A DNA stretch of 62,838 nt from contig ONBJ01000001.1 in assembly GCA_900316025.1 (NCBI GenBank), positions 1 through 62,838 of the forward strand, in the 5' to 3' direction. Below the pieces are notes generated by a model. That model searched no databases. It was given only the letters and a program-made list of their open reading frames with translations, and was not told the DNA's origin. This DNA comes from an uncultured Eubacteriales bacterium (GTDB taxonomy: Bacteria > Bacillota > Clostridia > Oscillospirales > Acutalibacteraceae). This document shows positions 24,427 through 32,400 of the stretch, in pieces; the stretch's first letter is position 1; each line of letters begins with the position of its first letter. The position numbers and the translations under genes were made by a program.

Positions 24427-26604
24427 TTATTTGCTCAACTTCTTTCTTGCAAGCACAACTGTTCCGCCTGCTGCCATAAGCAATGCCATAAGTGCTGCCG
24501 TTGCTGTAGCGTCACCTGTTGCAACCTTGCCTGTTGTATCGTTTGATGTTGTGTTTGAGCTTGTGTTTGAACCTGTTGTATTTGAAGCGTTGTTGTTTGA
24601 AGTGGGGGTTGTCTGAGTGCCTGCACCTGTACCGCTTGTTCCGCCCTGTGTGGGAGCTGTTGCAATATCACCTGTTGTATCAGATGTAGGCTGCTCCTCT
24701 GAACCGCTCTGTGTAGGCTGCTCGCTTGTGGGTTCTTCTGTAGGCTCTTCTACAGGCTCAACATACTTCTCAACGAGAATTGTCTTGTGTGCTCCGCTGT
24801 TGAATGTAACCTTTCCGTCTGCTACAGTTGTAATAGTGCCGTCATAAGCGTTTACAACCTGTGTTCCGTTTTCAAAGATTGAAGATACATCAATTGTTAC
24901 GTCTGTATTTTCGGAAGATGTTATAGCTGCTGCTATCTTGTCCTCGACATTGTTCTTTGAATATGTTCTTGTGAAAGCTACAGCCTGTGCATCGCTGCAC
25001 TCAATAGCTGCGTTTGCACCTGCACCTACTGCAACGTGGCTGCTTCTGAACTTGCCAACTTTCTGCCAGTGCTGACTAAGTTCTTCATCTATGCTGTCCC
25101 AGTTCATAAAGCTTCTGAGAGCGTGGTCTGCAAGACCTATTCTTGTACCGTCATCAAGTCTTACCATAGGGAGCTTCTGTCTGTTTGTTTCATCTCCGTA
25201 GTATATCTGGATAGCACCGGGAAGAAGCTGGAACGCTGAACCCTGATAATACATATCAGCATTTGTCTTGCTGTTTGCAAGTGTATCATCGTGTGAAGAA
25301 ATATATGAAAGAACGTTGAAGTTATCGTTTGTATTTATCTGGTCGGCATAGCTCTGATACTTTGCTGCAAGACTGCTGAGTGCGGGAAGTCCTCCGCCGT
25401 TCTCAAAGTTTATCATTGAGTCAAATCCGCCTGTTGTGTAGTAATCGCTTGCAGGAACAAGTGACATACCGTAGTTTTCGCCTGTCATCCAGAAGCTGTT
25501 GTCATCAAGAACCTTGTCGGGATTTGCTGCTTTCCACTCGTTGAGTGCCGAAACACATTCTGCCTTCAAAGCACCCCATGCTTCCTTCTCAACGTGCTTT
25601 GCGGTATCACAGCGGAAACCGTCTATACCGAACTCTCTTACCCACTCCGAAAGCCAGCATATCTGATAGTTTCTTACAGTCTTTGCATAGCCCTTTGCCT
25701 CGAACCATGCGTTTGTGCTTGCTGTCTTGCTCTCAAGAGTACCCTCTTTTGTCCACTTTGTTCTGAGCATTTCGGGAATATCAACCGTACCTGTTGCTTC
25801 TGTTCTGAAGTCAGGAAGATAGTCCACGCCCTTTGTCAAATCATCGTTTCCGTCACCGCTGGTATATCCTGCAATTCCTGCTCTTATCCAGTCATTGCCC
25901 CACCATTTTGACCAGTCATTTGCACTGCTGTTATAGTCTATTTTTCCGTAATAGTTATCGTTTATGTTGCCGAAATCATAGTAAACGCTTTCCCAGCCGC
26001 TTTTAAGTGTACCGTATGAAAACTCGTTCATATCATACATTGTTGCATATCCGGGGTGGTTCATTACTACGTCCATAACAACTCTTATGCCGTGGCTGTG
26101 AGCTGCCTCTACCATCTCTCCGAACTCTTCCTTTGTACCGAAGTTCGCATCGGTATTGGTATAGTCCAGAAGATAATATCCGTGATAACCGTAATGTGCA
26201 AAGCTCTTTCTGCCGTTTCCGCCTACTGTGTATCCGTGAGCCTGCTCATAGGGTGCTGAAATCCACAGTGCATTTACTCCAAGATTATTAAAATAACCCT
26301 CGTTTATTTTCTGTGTAATTCCCTTGAAGTCACCACCCTGAAAACAGCCTGCATCTGTAATCATATCATCGGCTACGCTTCCGTCCTGCTTCAGTCCTCT
26401 GTTATAGGAATGGTCGTTGCTTGTATCTCCGTTATTGAAACGGTCTGTAAGCAGAAAGTATACTGACGCATTATCCCATGAAAAGCTTGACGGTGTTTTC
26501 TGTACTTCTGTAGCTGCTCCTGAAAAAGCCGTTGAAGTCGCTGCCAATGATGTAACCATTGCAGCCGAAAGAACAACCGCCAGAGTTTTTTTACCTAACT
26601 TCAT
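24427..26604 (-). CDS. Cell-surface GH13 alpha-amylase with sortase-type C-terminus
   Basis: Secreted starch hydrolase of 725 residues. Signal peptide at 1-30, then a GH13 barrel resembling the MalS-like group (VYFLLTDRFNNGDTSND). Conserved regions: DVVMNHPG, GFRCDTAKHV (nucleophile Asp near 326), MTGENYG (acid/base Glu near 375) and YISSHDD (near 438). A beta-sandwich C domain and a Pro/Thr/Ser/Gln linker follow. The end reads VATGD (about 694-698), a hydrophobic helix and ARKKLSK, a wall-sorting signal of non-standard form. AAAGGAGA precedes the start. It has its own promoter. Confidence 0.92.
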   Translation of the reverse strand: MKLGKKTLAVVLSAAMVTSLAATSTAFSGAATEVQKTPSSFSWDNASVYFLLTDRFNNGDTSNDHSYNRGLKQDGSVADDMITDAGCFQGGDFKGITQKINEGYFNNLGVNALWISAPYEQAHGYTVGGNGRKSFAHYGYHGYYLLDYTNTDANFGTKEEFGEMVEAAHSHGIRVVMDVVMNHPGYATMYDMNEFSYGTLKSGWESVYYDFGNINDNYYGKIDYNSSANDWSKWWGNDWIRAGIAGYTSGDGNDDLTKGVDYLPDFRTEATGTVDIPEMLRTKWTKEGTLESKTASTNAWFEAKGYAKTVRNYQICWLSEWVREFGIDGFRCDTAKHVEKEAWGALKAECVSALNEWKAANPDKVLDDNSFWMTGENYGMSLVPASDYYTTGGFDSMINFENGGGLPALSSLAAKYQSYADQINTNDNFNVLSYISSHDDTLANSKTNADMYYQGSAFQLLPGAIQIYYGDETNRQKLPMVRLDDGTRIGLADHALRSFMNWDSIDEELSQHWQKVGKFRSSHVAVGAGANAAIECSDAQAVAFTRTYSKNNVEDKIAAAITSSENTDVTIDVSSIFENGTQVVNAYDGTITTVADGKVTFNSGAHKTILVEKYVEPVEEPTEEPTSEQPTQSGSEEQPTSDTTGDIATAPTQGGTSGTGAGTQTTPTSNNNASNTTGSNTSSNTTSNDTTGKVATGDATATAALMALLMAAGGTVVLARKKLSK

Positions 26605-26670
26605 CGTAATATCTCCTTTATTTTAGAATGGCAATACAGCCGATTTGATTTTATCATAATTGAAAATTTA

Positions 26671-26690
26671 TTTGAATAGATTAATTCAAA
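26671..26690. promoter_or_regulatory. Palindrome in the amylase leader, possible operator
   Basis: TTTGAAT and ATTCAAA form an exact inverted repeat with a 6-bp centre, 16 bp downstream of the amylase -10. The placement suits a repressor site for a carbohydrate regulator, but no regulator gene lies nearby. Confidence 0.4.
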
Positions 26691-26705
26691 AAAACTTAAC
26701 AAACT

Positions 26706-26734
26706 ATAATATATTTTTTCATTATAATTGTCAA
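26706..26734 (-). promoter_or_regulatory. Sigma-A promoter of the amylase gene
   Basis: On the minus strand TTGACA (26729-26734), 17-bp spacer, TATTAT (26706-26711), giving a leader of about 100 nt. A second candidate, the extended -10 TGATAAAAT, lies closer to the gene. Confidence 0.7.
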
Positions 26735-26759
26735 TTTGCACTAAAATAACTTCGGTGAG

Positions 26760-27395
26760 TTATGAAACCCTTTTGAAAACCGCTACAGTGTTGCTTCCTT
26801 CGTCCGTATCTCTGAGTTCCTGTCTTTTCTTGTCAAATTCAAAGCTGCCGAACTCTCCGCTTACATCGGATACATAGGCAAGAACCTCGCCGCTGAACGA
26901 ATACCGTCCTGTCATAATATTTCCTGCGTTTTCCAGAGTAAACGTCTTGTCCTCTTTGAACGTATACACCGTACTTCTGGTTATCATTGTATGCTGACCG
27001 TCCGAACGCTCATAATATTCCAGCTTCCAGCTTCCCAGAATATCCTCCAAATCAGCGGTAATGTCCTCTGTTGACGGCTCAGACCCTTCGCTTGCAGGTT
27101 CTTCCGTGGGCGGCTGTGTCGGCGGAGGAGTGGTAATAGGCTCGTTTATTGTTATTGAAAATGTAGCAGGCTCCTGCGGAACATATTCCTGTGTAGGTTC
27201 TTCTGTTGTGGACTCCTGAGTGGGTGCCTGAGTAGGTGCCTGAGTGGGTGCTTTTGTTTCGGTCTGAGTTGCCTTTTGCGTAGGTGCTGTCACGCTTGCC
27301 TGCGTAGCATTCACATTGTCGTCCGCTCCCGAACAGCCTGACATACTCAGCGTAATTGCAGAAATAATGCAGAATACAGTTATAAGCCTTTTCAT
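26760..27395 (-). CDS. Lipoprotein with PTQ-rich linker and lipocalin-like domain
   Basis: Exported lipoprotein of 211 residues. Lipobox MSGC at about 20, then a low-complexity linker built on APTQ repeats, then a C-terminal domain (about 110-210) with ILGSWKLEYYE, VYTFKEDKTFTLENAG and VAVFKRV. The pattern of a short beta barrel starting with G-W-K is that of lipocalin-like domains found in Clostridia. The ligand is unknown. GGGAGGAGG precedes the ATG. Linker style matches the neighbouring amylase, so both are surface-exposed. Confidence 0.75.
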   Translation of the reverse strand: MKRLITVFCIISAITLSMSGCSGADDNVNATQASVTAPTQKATQTETKAPTQAPTQAPTQESTTEEPTQEYVPQEPATFSITINEPITTPPPTQPPTEEPASEGSEPSTEDITADLEDILGSWKLEYYERSDGQHTMITRSTVYTFKEDKTFTLENAGNIMTGRYSFSGEVLAYVSDVSGEFGSFEFDKKRQELRDTDEGSNTVAVFKRVS

Positions 27396-27560
27396 CTTTT
27401 TCCCTCCTCTCCCGTTCTGAATTAAATATTTCCGTTACAGATTTATTATACCTCAAATAAAATAAATTTCAACAAATTTTTATAAAAAATATGGCTTATC
27501 AACTTGATTTTTTGATATTTAAGAACATATAAATCCGTTTTGTACCTTAAAGACAACAAA

Positions 27561-27599
27561 AACCTGCCCTAAGACATACTTGAACGTCTATGGGCAGGT
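27561..27599 (-). terminator. Terminator of rpsT
   Basis: On the minus strand ACCTGCCCATAGAC and GTCTTAGGGCAGGT pair with one mismatch around 10 nt, then TTTTTG. It is about 50 bp after the rpsT stop; 27396-27560 shows no other feature. Confidence 0.8.
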
Positions 27600-27651
27600 A
27601 ATTTTCCGCTTTCAAAAATCAAGCGTAACAATTCTTCTGTTCACGCAGGAA

Positions 27652-27912
27652 TTATGCTGATGCGTTGAGTTTCTTTGCCAGTGCAGACTTTCTTCTGGCA
27701 GCAGTATTTTTGTGGAGAATACCCTTACTAACTGCAGTATCAATCTTCTTTACTGCAAGACGAACTGCTTCTGCTTTATCGGCTGAATTTGTATCGATAG
27801 CTACAAAAGCGTTCTTGACCGATGTTCTGAGAGCTGACTTAAAAGCCTTGTTTCTTGCATTCTTTGTTGCAGTAACCTTTACTCTCTTCTTTGCTGATTT
27901 TATATTTGGCAT
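27652..27912 (-). CDS. rpsT: 30S ribosomal protein S20
   Basis: Primary 16S rRNA-binding protein, 86 residues. MPNIKSAKKRVKVTATKNARNKAFKS and the basic helices up to NTAARRKSALAKKLNA match S20. The ATG at 27910-27912 is preceded by AAGGAGGTG; a start three codons earlier would place the ribosome site inside the gene. Monocistronic, with its own terminator. Confidence 0.97.
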   Translation of the reverse strand: MPNIKSAKKRVKVTATKNARNKAFKSALRTSVKNAFVAIDTNSADKAEAVRLAVKKIDTAVSKGILHKNTAARRKSALAKKLNASA

Positions 27913-28108
27913 ACGGTACACCTCCTTCTTTACACTTGTGCGTTAGATATTCTACCATTAAATATACAAAATTTCAAGTCTTTTAAAAAAAAACTGAAAA
28001 TAAATCTTATTTTTTACAATAGTCATATGTTGAAATTTAAATTTTACACTATGTTTGTTGAAAATATCTTTTTACGAATACTTTCAGGCTTTGTTTTCAG
28101 TAACAAAT

Positions 28109-28366
28109 TCAGTTTTTCCCACGCATATATTTCATATAGTAGAGTATTCCCGTAGCCGCCAGCACACACAGGGAAATTCCTCTTATTATCCAGGCATATA
28201 CTCCCTGCATAAGCTCAGCCCCTGCGATAAGCTTATCTGCAAGCCTCCAGCCTCCCAGAAACAGAAAATATATTCCAGGAATAATCAGTATTTTAAACTC
28301 ACGGAATCCCCTGTACAGAATATATGCTCCCACAAGGAAAAATCCTGCTATGTATATATAATCCAC
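28109..28366 (-). CDS. Small three-helix membrane protein, paralogue of the next gene
   Basis: Protein of about 85 residues with three hydrophobic helices and a basic C-terminus (YMKYMRGKN). I took the GTG at 28364-28366, which follows GGAGG by 8 bp; an ATG six codons earlier has a poor ribosome site. It shares a pattern with the upstream protein: F-x-x-F-x-IL, later G-x-W, LI, and G-x-E-x-MQ, so the two are a tandem duplicate. Function unknown. The 195 bp between it and rpsT show nothing clear. Confidence 0.6.
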   Translation of the reverse strand: MDYIYIAGFFLVGAYILYRGFREFKILIIPGIYFLFLGGWRLADKLIAGAELMQGVYAWIIRGISLCVLAATGILYYMKYMRGKN

Positions 28367-28393
28367 TCTTTCTTCCTCCGACATTTCCGATAA

Positions 28394-28729
28394 TCAGTCA
28401 TCAGGTCTGTTGTTTATATCTATATGGTGTCTGCTTTTTGTCCTGTTTCTCTTTCTGCTTTTAGACAGCGTTTCCCTTCTCGGACGGTTGTATACAAGGC
28501 AGATTATCAGATACCCTCCGAATATTATAATTCCTGCATAGTGTATCCACTGCATCGCCTCAGTTCCGGGGTATATGTGGGTTATAAGATATTCTACAAA
28601 AATCCATATGCCCTCAAATATGAAAAAAAGGGCTACGGGTCTTAATATCGTAAAATGTCTGAACATCGGTGTAAACAGTATTATGGAAATTATCAGGCAC
28701 ACCGCTCCTGAAAGTATCGCTATAAGCAT
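28394..28729 (-). CDS. Small three-helix membrane protein with basic tail
   Basis: Protein of 111 residues with three to four membrane helices (AILSGAVCLIISIILF, ILRPVALFFIFEGIWIF, AGIIIFGGYLIICLVY) and a strongly basic tail (RPRRETLSKSRKRNRTKSR), expected in the cytosol. GGAGTGA precedes the ATG. Directly upstream of its paralogue at 28109, with 27 bp between. No family recognised. Confidence 0.65.
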   Translation of the reverse strand: MLIAILSGAVCLIISIILFTPMFRHFTILRPVALFFIFEGIWIFVEYLITHIYPGTEAMQWIHYAGIIIFGGYLIICLVYNRPRRETLSKSRKRNRTKSRHHIDINNRPDD

Positions 28730-28828
28730 AAGAATATCACTCCATCTCTGCGGAAAATATATTATTTTCTTTCCGATTTACGGTACATACAACTATATAT
28801 AATTAACTGCAATGCGGAAAGCAACTCA

Positions 28829-28863
28829 AAGTCCCGTAAAAGCTTTTTGCTTTTACGGGACTT
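28829..28863 (-). terminator. Hairpin terminator after the 28886 gene
   Basis: AAGTCCCGTAAAAGC and GCTTTTACGGGACTT form a perfect 15-bp stem with a 5-nt loop, just downstream of the stop on the minus strand. Confidence 0.7.
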
Positions 28864-28885
28864 CATCAGCAAACAAAAAATTACG

Positions 28886-29464
28886 TTATTCTTCTTTTTC
28901 TTCAATTTCCCTGAGCAAAGATTCATAGTCAAGCTCTGTATTTTCTGTGCTGTCGGCTTCGTCATTGTCTGTATCCGTATCCGACTCATCTTCTTCGCTG
29001 TTTTCTTCCTCTGAATCAGCTTCTTCCTCAGCGTTCTGACTGCCGCCTTCCCTTATATATCTGTCCATTATCAGACCTATACATATCGCTGCCGCTACCT
29101 GCAGAACAAAGAAAATAACGTTCATCAGCGTTTCGTTTATTCCTGCTATAACTCTGAAATCAAGCTGTATAAGGAGGAAATCCACAAAAAGCACTCCGAC
29201 AATCCGTCCCGTAACAGTGTAGCCGAACATCTCACAGCAAACAACTATTATCGGTATCAGCAGGAACAAATCCTGTGCCTTGAATATCAGTGCCAGTACT
29301 ATCAGCATTACCGAAAGTAAAATCAATGCTCCCTTAAGAAAAGTTTCGTAAAAATCGGAAGCAAGTCTTTTCACAATAAATGTAATCGCAACAGCCACAA
29401 CGGCAATAAGCATAAACACCCATTGTTCGGCAAATACCTTTGCTATAATGTCCAATATTTCCAC
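28886..29464 (-). CDS. Membrane protein with acidic C-terminal tail
   Basis: Protein of about 192 residues with four to five membrane helices in the first 135 residues and then an almost purely Asp/Glu/Ser tail (EEEADSEEENSEEDESDTD). The tail probably lies in the cytosol. GTG at 29462-29464 begins the frame, but GAGG is only 2 bp away, so a TTG three codons later is equally possible. Not recognised as a known family. It lies between the small membrane pair and the L,D-transpeptidase-like gene. Confidence 0.6.
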   Translation of the reverse strand: MEILDIIAKVFAEQWVFMLIAVVAVAITFIVKRLASDFYETFLKGALILLSVMLIVLALIFKAQDLFLLIPIIVVCCEMFGYTVTGRIVGVLFVDFLLIQLDFRVIAGINETLMNVIFFVLQVAAAICIGLIMDRYIREGGSQNAEEEADSEEENSEEDESDTDTDNDEADSTENTELDYESLLREIEEKEE

Positions 29465-29562
29465 ATCCTCGCAGTATTATAAATCACAAATTTTATTATA
29501 TCATATATTCAATCATATTTAAAGCTTTTTTTCAAAACAGGAACAAAAAATAATTTATTCTG

Positions 29563-30582
29563 TCAGAATATGAGTATATGAGGGTTTTTGGTTGCGTTAA
29601 GCACATTGAGATATTTCAGCATATCTTCCTCTGTCAGAGCTATGCTTCCATCTGTAGAGGTATCTCCGCATTCCATAAAAACCGCACTGCCCTTGCTTTT
29701 TTCAACCGCAACCGTATTATATTCGATAACGCAGCCGTATCTGAGAGCCTCGTCCTCAATCATATGCTTTGATGAGCTGAACTCATCGCTGTCGGCTTCA
29801 ACCTTCTTGTTGTACATATCGGATTCCCTGTCTGTAACCCAGTATGTTGTATCGGTAATTCTGAAAGTATTAAGCCATGTTGCAGGCTGTTCGTCCGTAA
29901 AGAACGCATCGCCTATTCCGTAAAATCCTGTAGGGGTTATGCCGTCATCAGCACTCTGCTTCTCCCCTGTTCCGTTTCTGCCTGTCCAGCCGTAACATCT
30001 GATTTCGTTTTTCCAGACATCGTCCTCCTGAGTAAAAATATATATATTAGCCTGTGCCCCGTATACATCTGCAACGACCACTTGTCCGCAGTTTTCTGCT
30101 TTTATATCCTCAAGGCTGTAATTTCCTCTTGCAATAAGTGTTTCAAAGTCCGTTTCACTGTCTTCCGTAGCCGCCTCTGTCGGTTCGGGGAGAACTGTAC
30201 CGACTTCTGTCGGATTTTCGGAGGCTTCAGGGGACGTATCAGGCTCGGTAGGTTTTTCCGTACCTGCATAAACCGTTGGTCTGTAAAGCTCCGTTGAAAT
30301 CTCTACCGACATTGTAGGTGCTTCATACTCCTTTTCGGAAGCGGTTTCCTTTTCTGTAGCCGCCTCTGTAGCCGCCTGAGATGTACCCGTAGGTTTTTCT
30401 TCAGGCTTATCAGCAGCATAAACCGTTGCCTGCGTATACGATGATGTGGTATCGCTGACGCTTGCTTTGCCGTTATCTCCGTTTCCCGCATTGTTTGAAT
30501 GTGCGGCAAAAATGATTACAGCAGCAACAATACAGAGCGTCACAGCAGCCGTTGCCGTTGATATTACAGCTTTATTTTTCAA
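29563..30582 (-). CDS. L,D-transpeptidase (YkuD)-like protein lacking the catalytic Cys
   Basis: Exported or membrane-anchored protein of 339 residues: N-terminal hydrophobic segment (AVISTATAAVTLCIVAAVIIFA), a long Thr/Glu/Pro linker, and a C-terminal domain (about 150-339) patterned like COG3786 YkuD proteins. GITPTGFYGIG, TYWVTDRESDMYN, SKHMIED, YGCVIEYN, GSAVFMEC and ALTEEDMLKYLNVL all align. Active enzymes have HxxC-type residues in FLH...TxGC; here they read FME and TDGS (Ser 313), so ordinary L,D-transpeptidase activity is unlikely. The TTG start at 30580-30582 follows GGAGAAGGTGA. Confidence 0.7.
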   Translation of the reverse strand: MKNKAVISTATAAVTLCIVAAVIIFAAHSNNAGNGDNGKASVSDTTSSYTQATVYAADKPEEKPTGTSQAATEAATEKETASEKEYEAPTMSVEISTELYRPTVYAGTEKPTEPDTSPEASENPTEVGTVLPEPTEAATEDSETDFETLIARGNYSLEDIKAENCGQVVVADVYGAQANIYIFTQEDDVWKNEIRCYGWTGRNGTGEKQSADDGITPTGFYGIGDAFFTDEQPATWLNTFRITDTTYWVTDRESDMYNKKVEADSDEFSSSKHMIEDEALRYGCVIEYNTVAVEKSKGSAVFMECGDTSTDGSIALTEEDMLKYLNVLNATKNPHILIF

Positions 30583-30744
30583 TAACAAGTCACCTTCTCC
30601 GCAAGGAAAGTTCAATCATATTTCCAGTCATATTTCCAACAACCTTCCGAGCTTGATTTTATCATTAAGTATATATTTTTACAACTGTTTTATTAATAAT
30701 TATTGTTAATTTATTGTAAAATATTTTTCCGTTTCAAATGACTG

Positions 30745-30773
30745 TTGAAGTAAGAATAAAAAGATGATATAAT
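30745..30773 (+). promoter_or_regulatory. Sigma-A promoter of the GT2 gene
   Basis: TTGAAG (30745-30750), 17-bp spacer, perfect TATAAT (30768-30773), about 40 bp upstream of the start. Confidence 0.75.
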
Positions 30774-30815
30774 CTTGTAAATATATTTTTTTACAATGGG
30801 TTTGGAGGATATTTT

Positions 30816-31796
30816 ATGACTACACTGTACCTTGCCGTTCCCTGCTACAACGAGGAAGAGGTTTTGCAGGATACCACCGACAAGCTTCTGAAAAAATACG
30901 GACAGCTTATCGGTGAGGGCAGAATTTCAAAAAAAAGCCGAATTGTCTATATTGATGACGGTTCAAAGGATAGAACCTGGGAAATAATCTCTGCACTTCA
31001 CGATAAGAACCCTATGATTTCAGGCTTGAAAATGAGCCGTAACAGAGGACATCAGAATACACTCTACGGCGGACTTATGACGCTTAAAGACTATGCAGAT
31101 GCTGTAATTTCCATAGACGCTGACTTACAGGACGATATAAACGCAATAGATGAAATGCTCACTAAATACGAGGAGGGCTGCGATATTGTATACGGTGTAA
31201 GACGCAAGCGTGAAACAGATACATTTTTCAAGCGTTTTACTGCCGAATCGTTCTACAAGATTTTGAAGGCTATGGGCGGCGATATAATTTTCAATCACGC
31301 CGATTTCAGACTTATGAGCAAACGTGCATTGGAAGCCTTTTCCTATTTCAGGGAAGTAAATCTGTTTCTCAGAGGTATGGTTCCTATGGTCGGCTTCAAA
31401 AGCGATATTGTAGAGTATGAACGCTTTGAGCGTCAGGCAGGCGAAAGCAAATATCCTCTGTCGAAGATGCTTGCTCTTGCGTGGCAGGGAATTACATCTC
31501 TCAGCGTAAAGCCTATACGCATGATTATGTGGCTGGGACTTTTCATATTTCTTATGGCTGTTCTGTTCGGCATATACTCGATTATAACCTATTTCTTAGG
31601 CTCTACAGAACCAGGCTGGGCAAGTATATTCATATCAATATGGGCTTTGGGCGGACTACAGCTCTTTGCCATAGGTGTTATAGGCGAATACCTCGGAAAG
31701 ATTTATCTTGAAACAAAGCACAGACCCGTATATATCGTTGAAAAGTTCGTAAATACAGAGGACGACAGCGATATTCTCACCGATGACGAATTTTAA
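30816..31796 (+). CDS. GT2 glycosyltransferase, polyprenol-phosphate type
   Basis: Membrane enzyme of 326 residues similar to GtrB/DPM1-like transferases that load a sugar onto undecaprenyl phosphate. GT-A domain: LAVPCYNEEEVL, IVYIDDGSKDRTW, SRNRGHQNTLYGG, SIDADLQDD (DxD), NHADFRLMS, and FERQAGESKYPLSKM. Two C-terminal membrane helices (about 230-285) follow. The lipid-linked sugar is normally flipped and used to decorate wall polymers. It shares a transcript with the lipoprotein gene downstream. Confidence 0.88.
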   Translation: MTTLYLAVPCYNEEEVLQDTTDKLLKKYGQLIGEGRISKKSRIVYIDDGSKDRTWEIISALHDKNPMISGLKMSRNRGHQNTLYGGLMTLKDYADAVISIDADLQDDINAIDEMLTKYEEGCDIVYGVRRKRETDTFFKRFTAESFYKILKAMGGDIIFNHADFRLMSKRALEAFSYFREVNLFLRGMVPMVGFKSDIVEYERFERQAGESKYPLSKMLALAWQGITSLSVKPIRMIMWLGLFIFLMAVLFGIYSIITYFLGSTEPGWASIFISIWALGGLQLFAIGVIGEYLGKIYLETKHRPVYIVEKFVNTEDDSDILTDDEF

Positions 31797-31811
31797 GGAG
31801 CTGCTTTGTAT

Positions 31812-32312
31812 ATGAAAAAAATATCTGCTCTCCCCCTTTTAGCCGTTATAATATGTATTGTAACGGTGCTGAGCGGCTGCTCTAATACTGTTGACGATAA
31901 GTATAAAACTCCCTCAAAAAGCTTTAAAGGGCTGAAATTTGAATGCGTTTCAAAGGGCGATACCGCCGCACGTATAAGAAATCAGATGGTTTACTATGAT
32001 TTCTGCGACTTTGTAAAAGAAGATTTGAACAGCAAGGGCAACAAGATAACCTCCATAGAGGTAAAGAGTGCTGACGGAAAGGTTTTCCACAGTAACCAGA
32101 CGGTTGCAAATATGACTGTCAATATCGAGGCTGAAAGCGGAGATATAAAATCAGGCAAATATCATATTGCCGCATATTTTGTCTATAATGTAAAAGATGA
32201 AACAAATGCTAAAATGTACCTTATAAATTACTGCTTTGTTTCAGGTTCAAAAATTGATACGTCACTTTTCGAGGAAAGCTACAGCATAATAAAGGACAAG
32301 ACAATTCCGTGA
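31812..32312 (+). CDS. Small lipoprotein of unknown function
   Basis: About 166 residues with signal peptide and lipobox VLSGC (Cys near 24). The mature part has no family I recognise. It starts just after the GT2 stop with AAGGAG at 31795-31800; ATG at 31812 is chosen, but a TTG at 31806 is better spaced. It may assist the GT2 product outside the cell, by position only. Confidence 0.65.
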   Translation: MKKISALPLLAVIICIVTVLSGCSNTVDDKYKTPSKSFKGLKFECVSKGDTAARIRNQMVYYDFCDFVKEDLNSKGNKITSIEVKSADGKVFHSNQTVANMTVNIEAESGDIKSGKYHIAAYFVYNVKDETNAKMYLINYCFVSGSKIDTSLFEESYSIIKDKTIP

Positions 32313-32344
32313 TTTTTATTTATGAATAAAGCTTTCATATACCT

Positions 32345-32384
32345 ATAACCGTTAATTGCAGAAAAAATTAACGGTTATCTTTTT
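32345..32384 (+). terminator. Terminator after the lipoprotein gene
   Basis: ATAACCGTTAATT and AATTAACGGTTAT form a perfect 13-bp stem with an 8-nt loop, then CTTTTT. It ends 16 bp before the helicase start. Confidence 0.85.
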
Positions 32385-32400
32385 GAGAAAGGATTTAAAG

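Noticed and set aside
27180-27300. Short tandem repeat as a phase-variable tract
   Set aside because: The APTQ-coding repeat keeps multiples of 12 bp, so changes would alter linker length, not frame.
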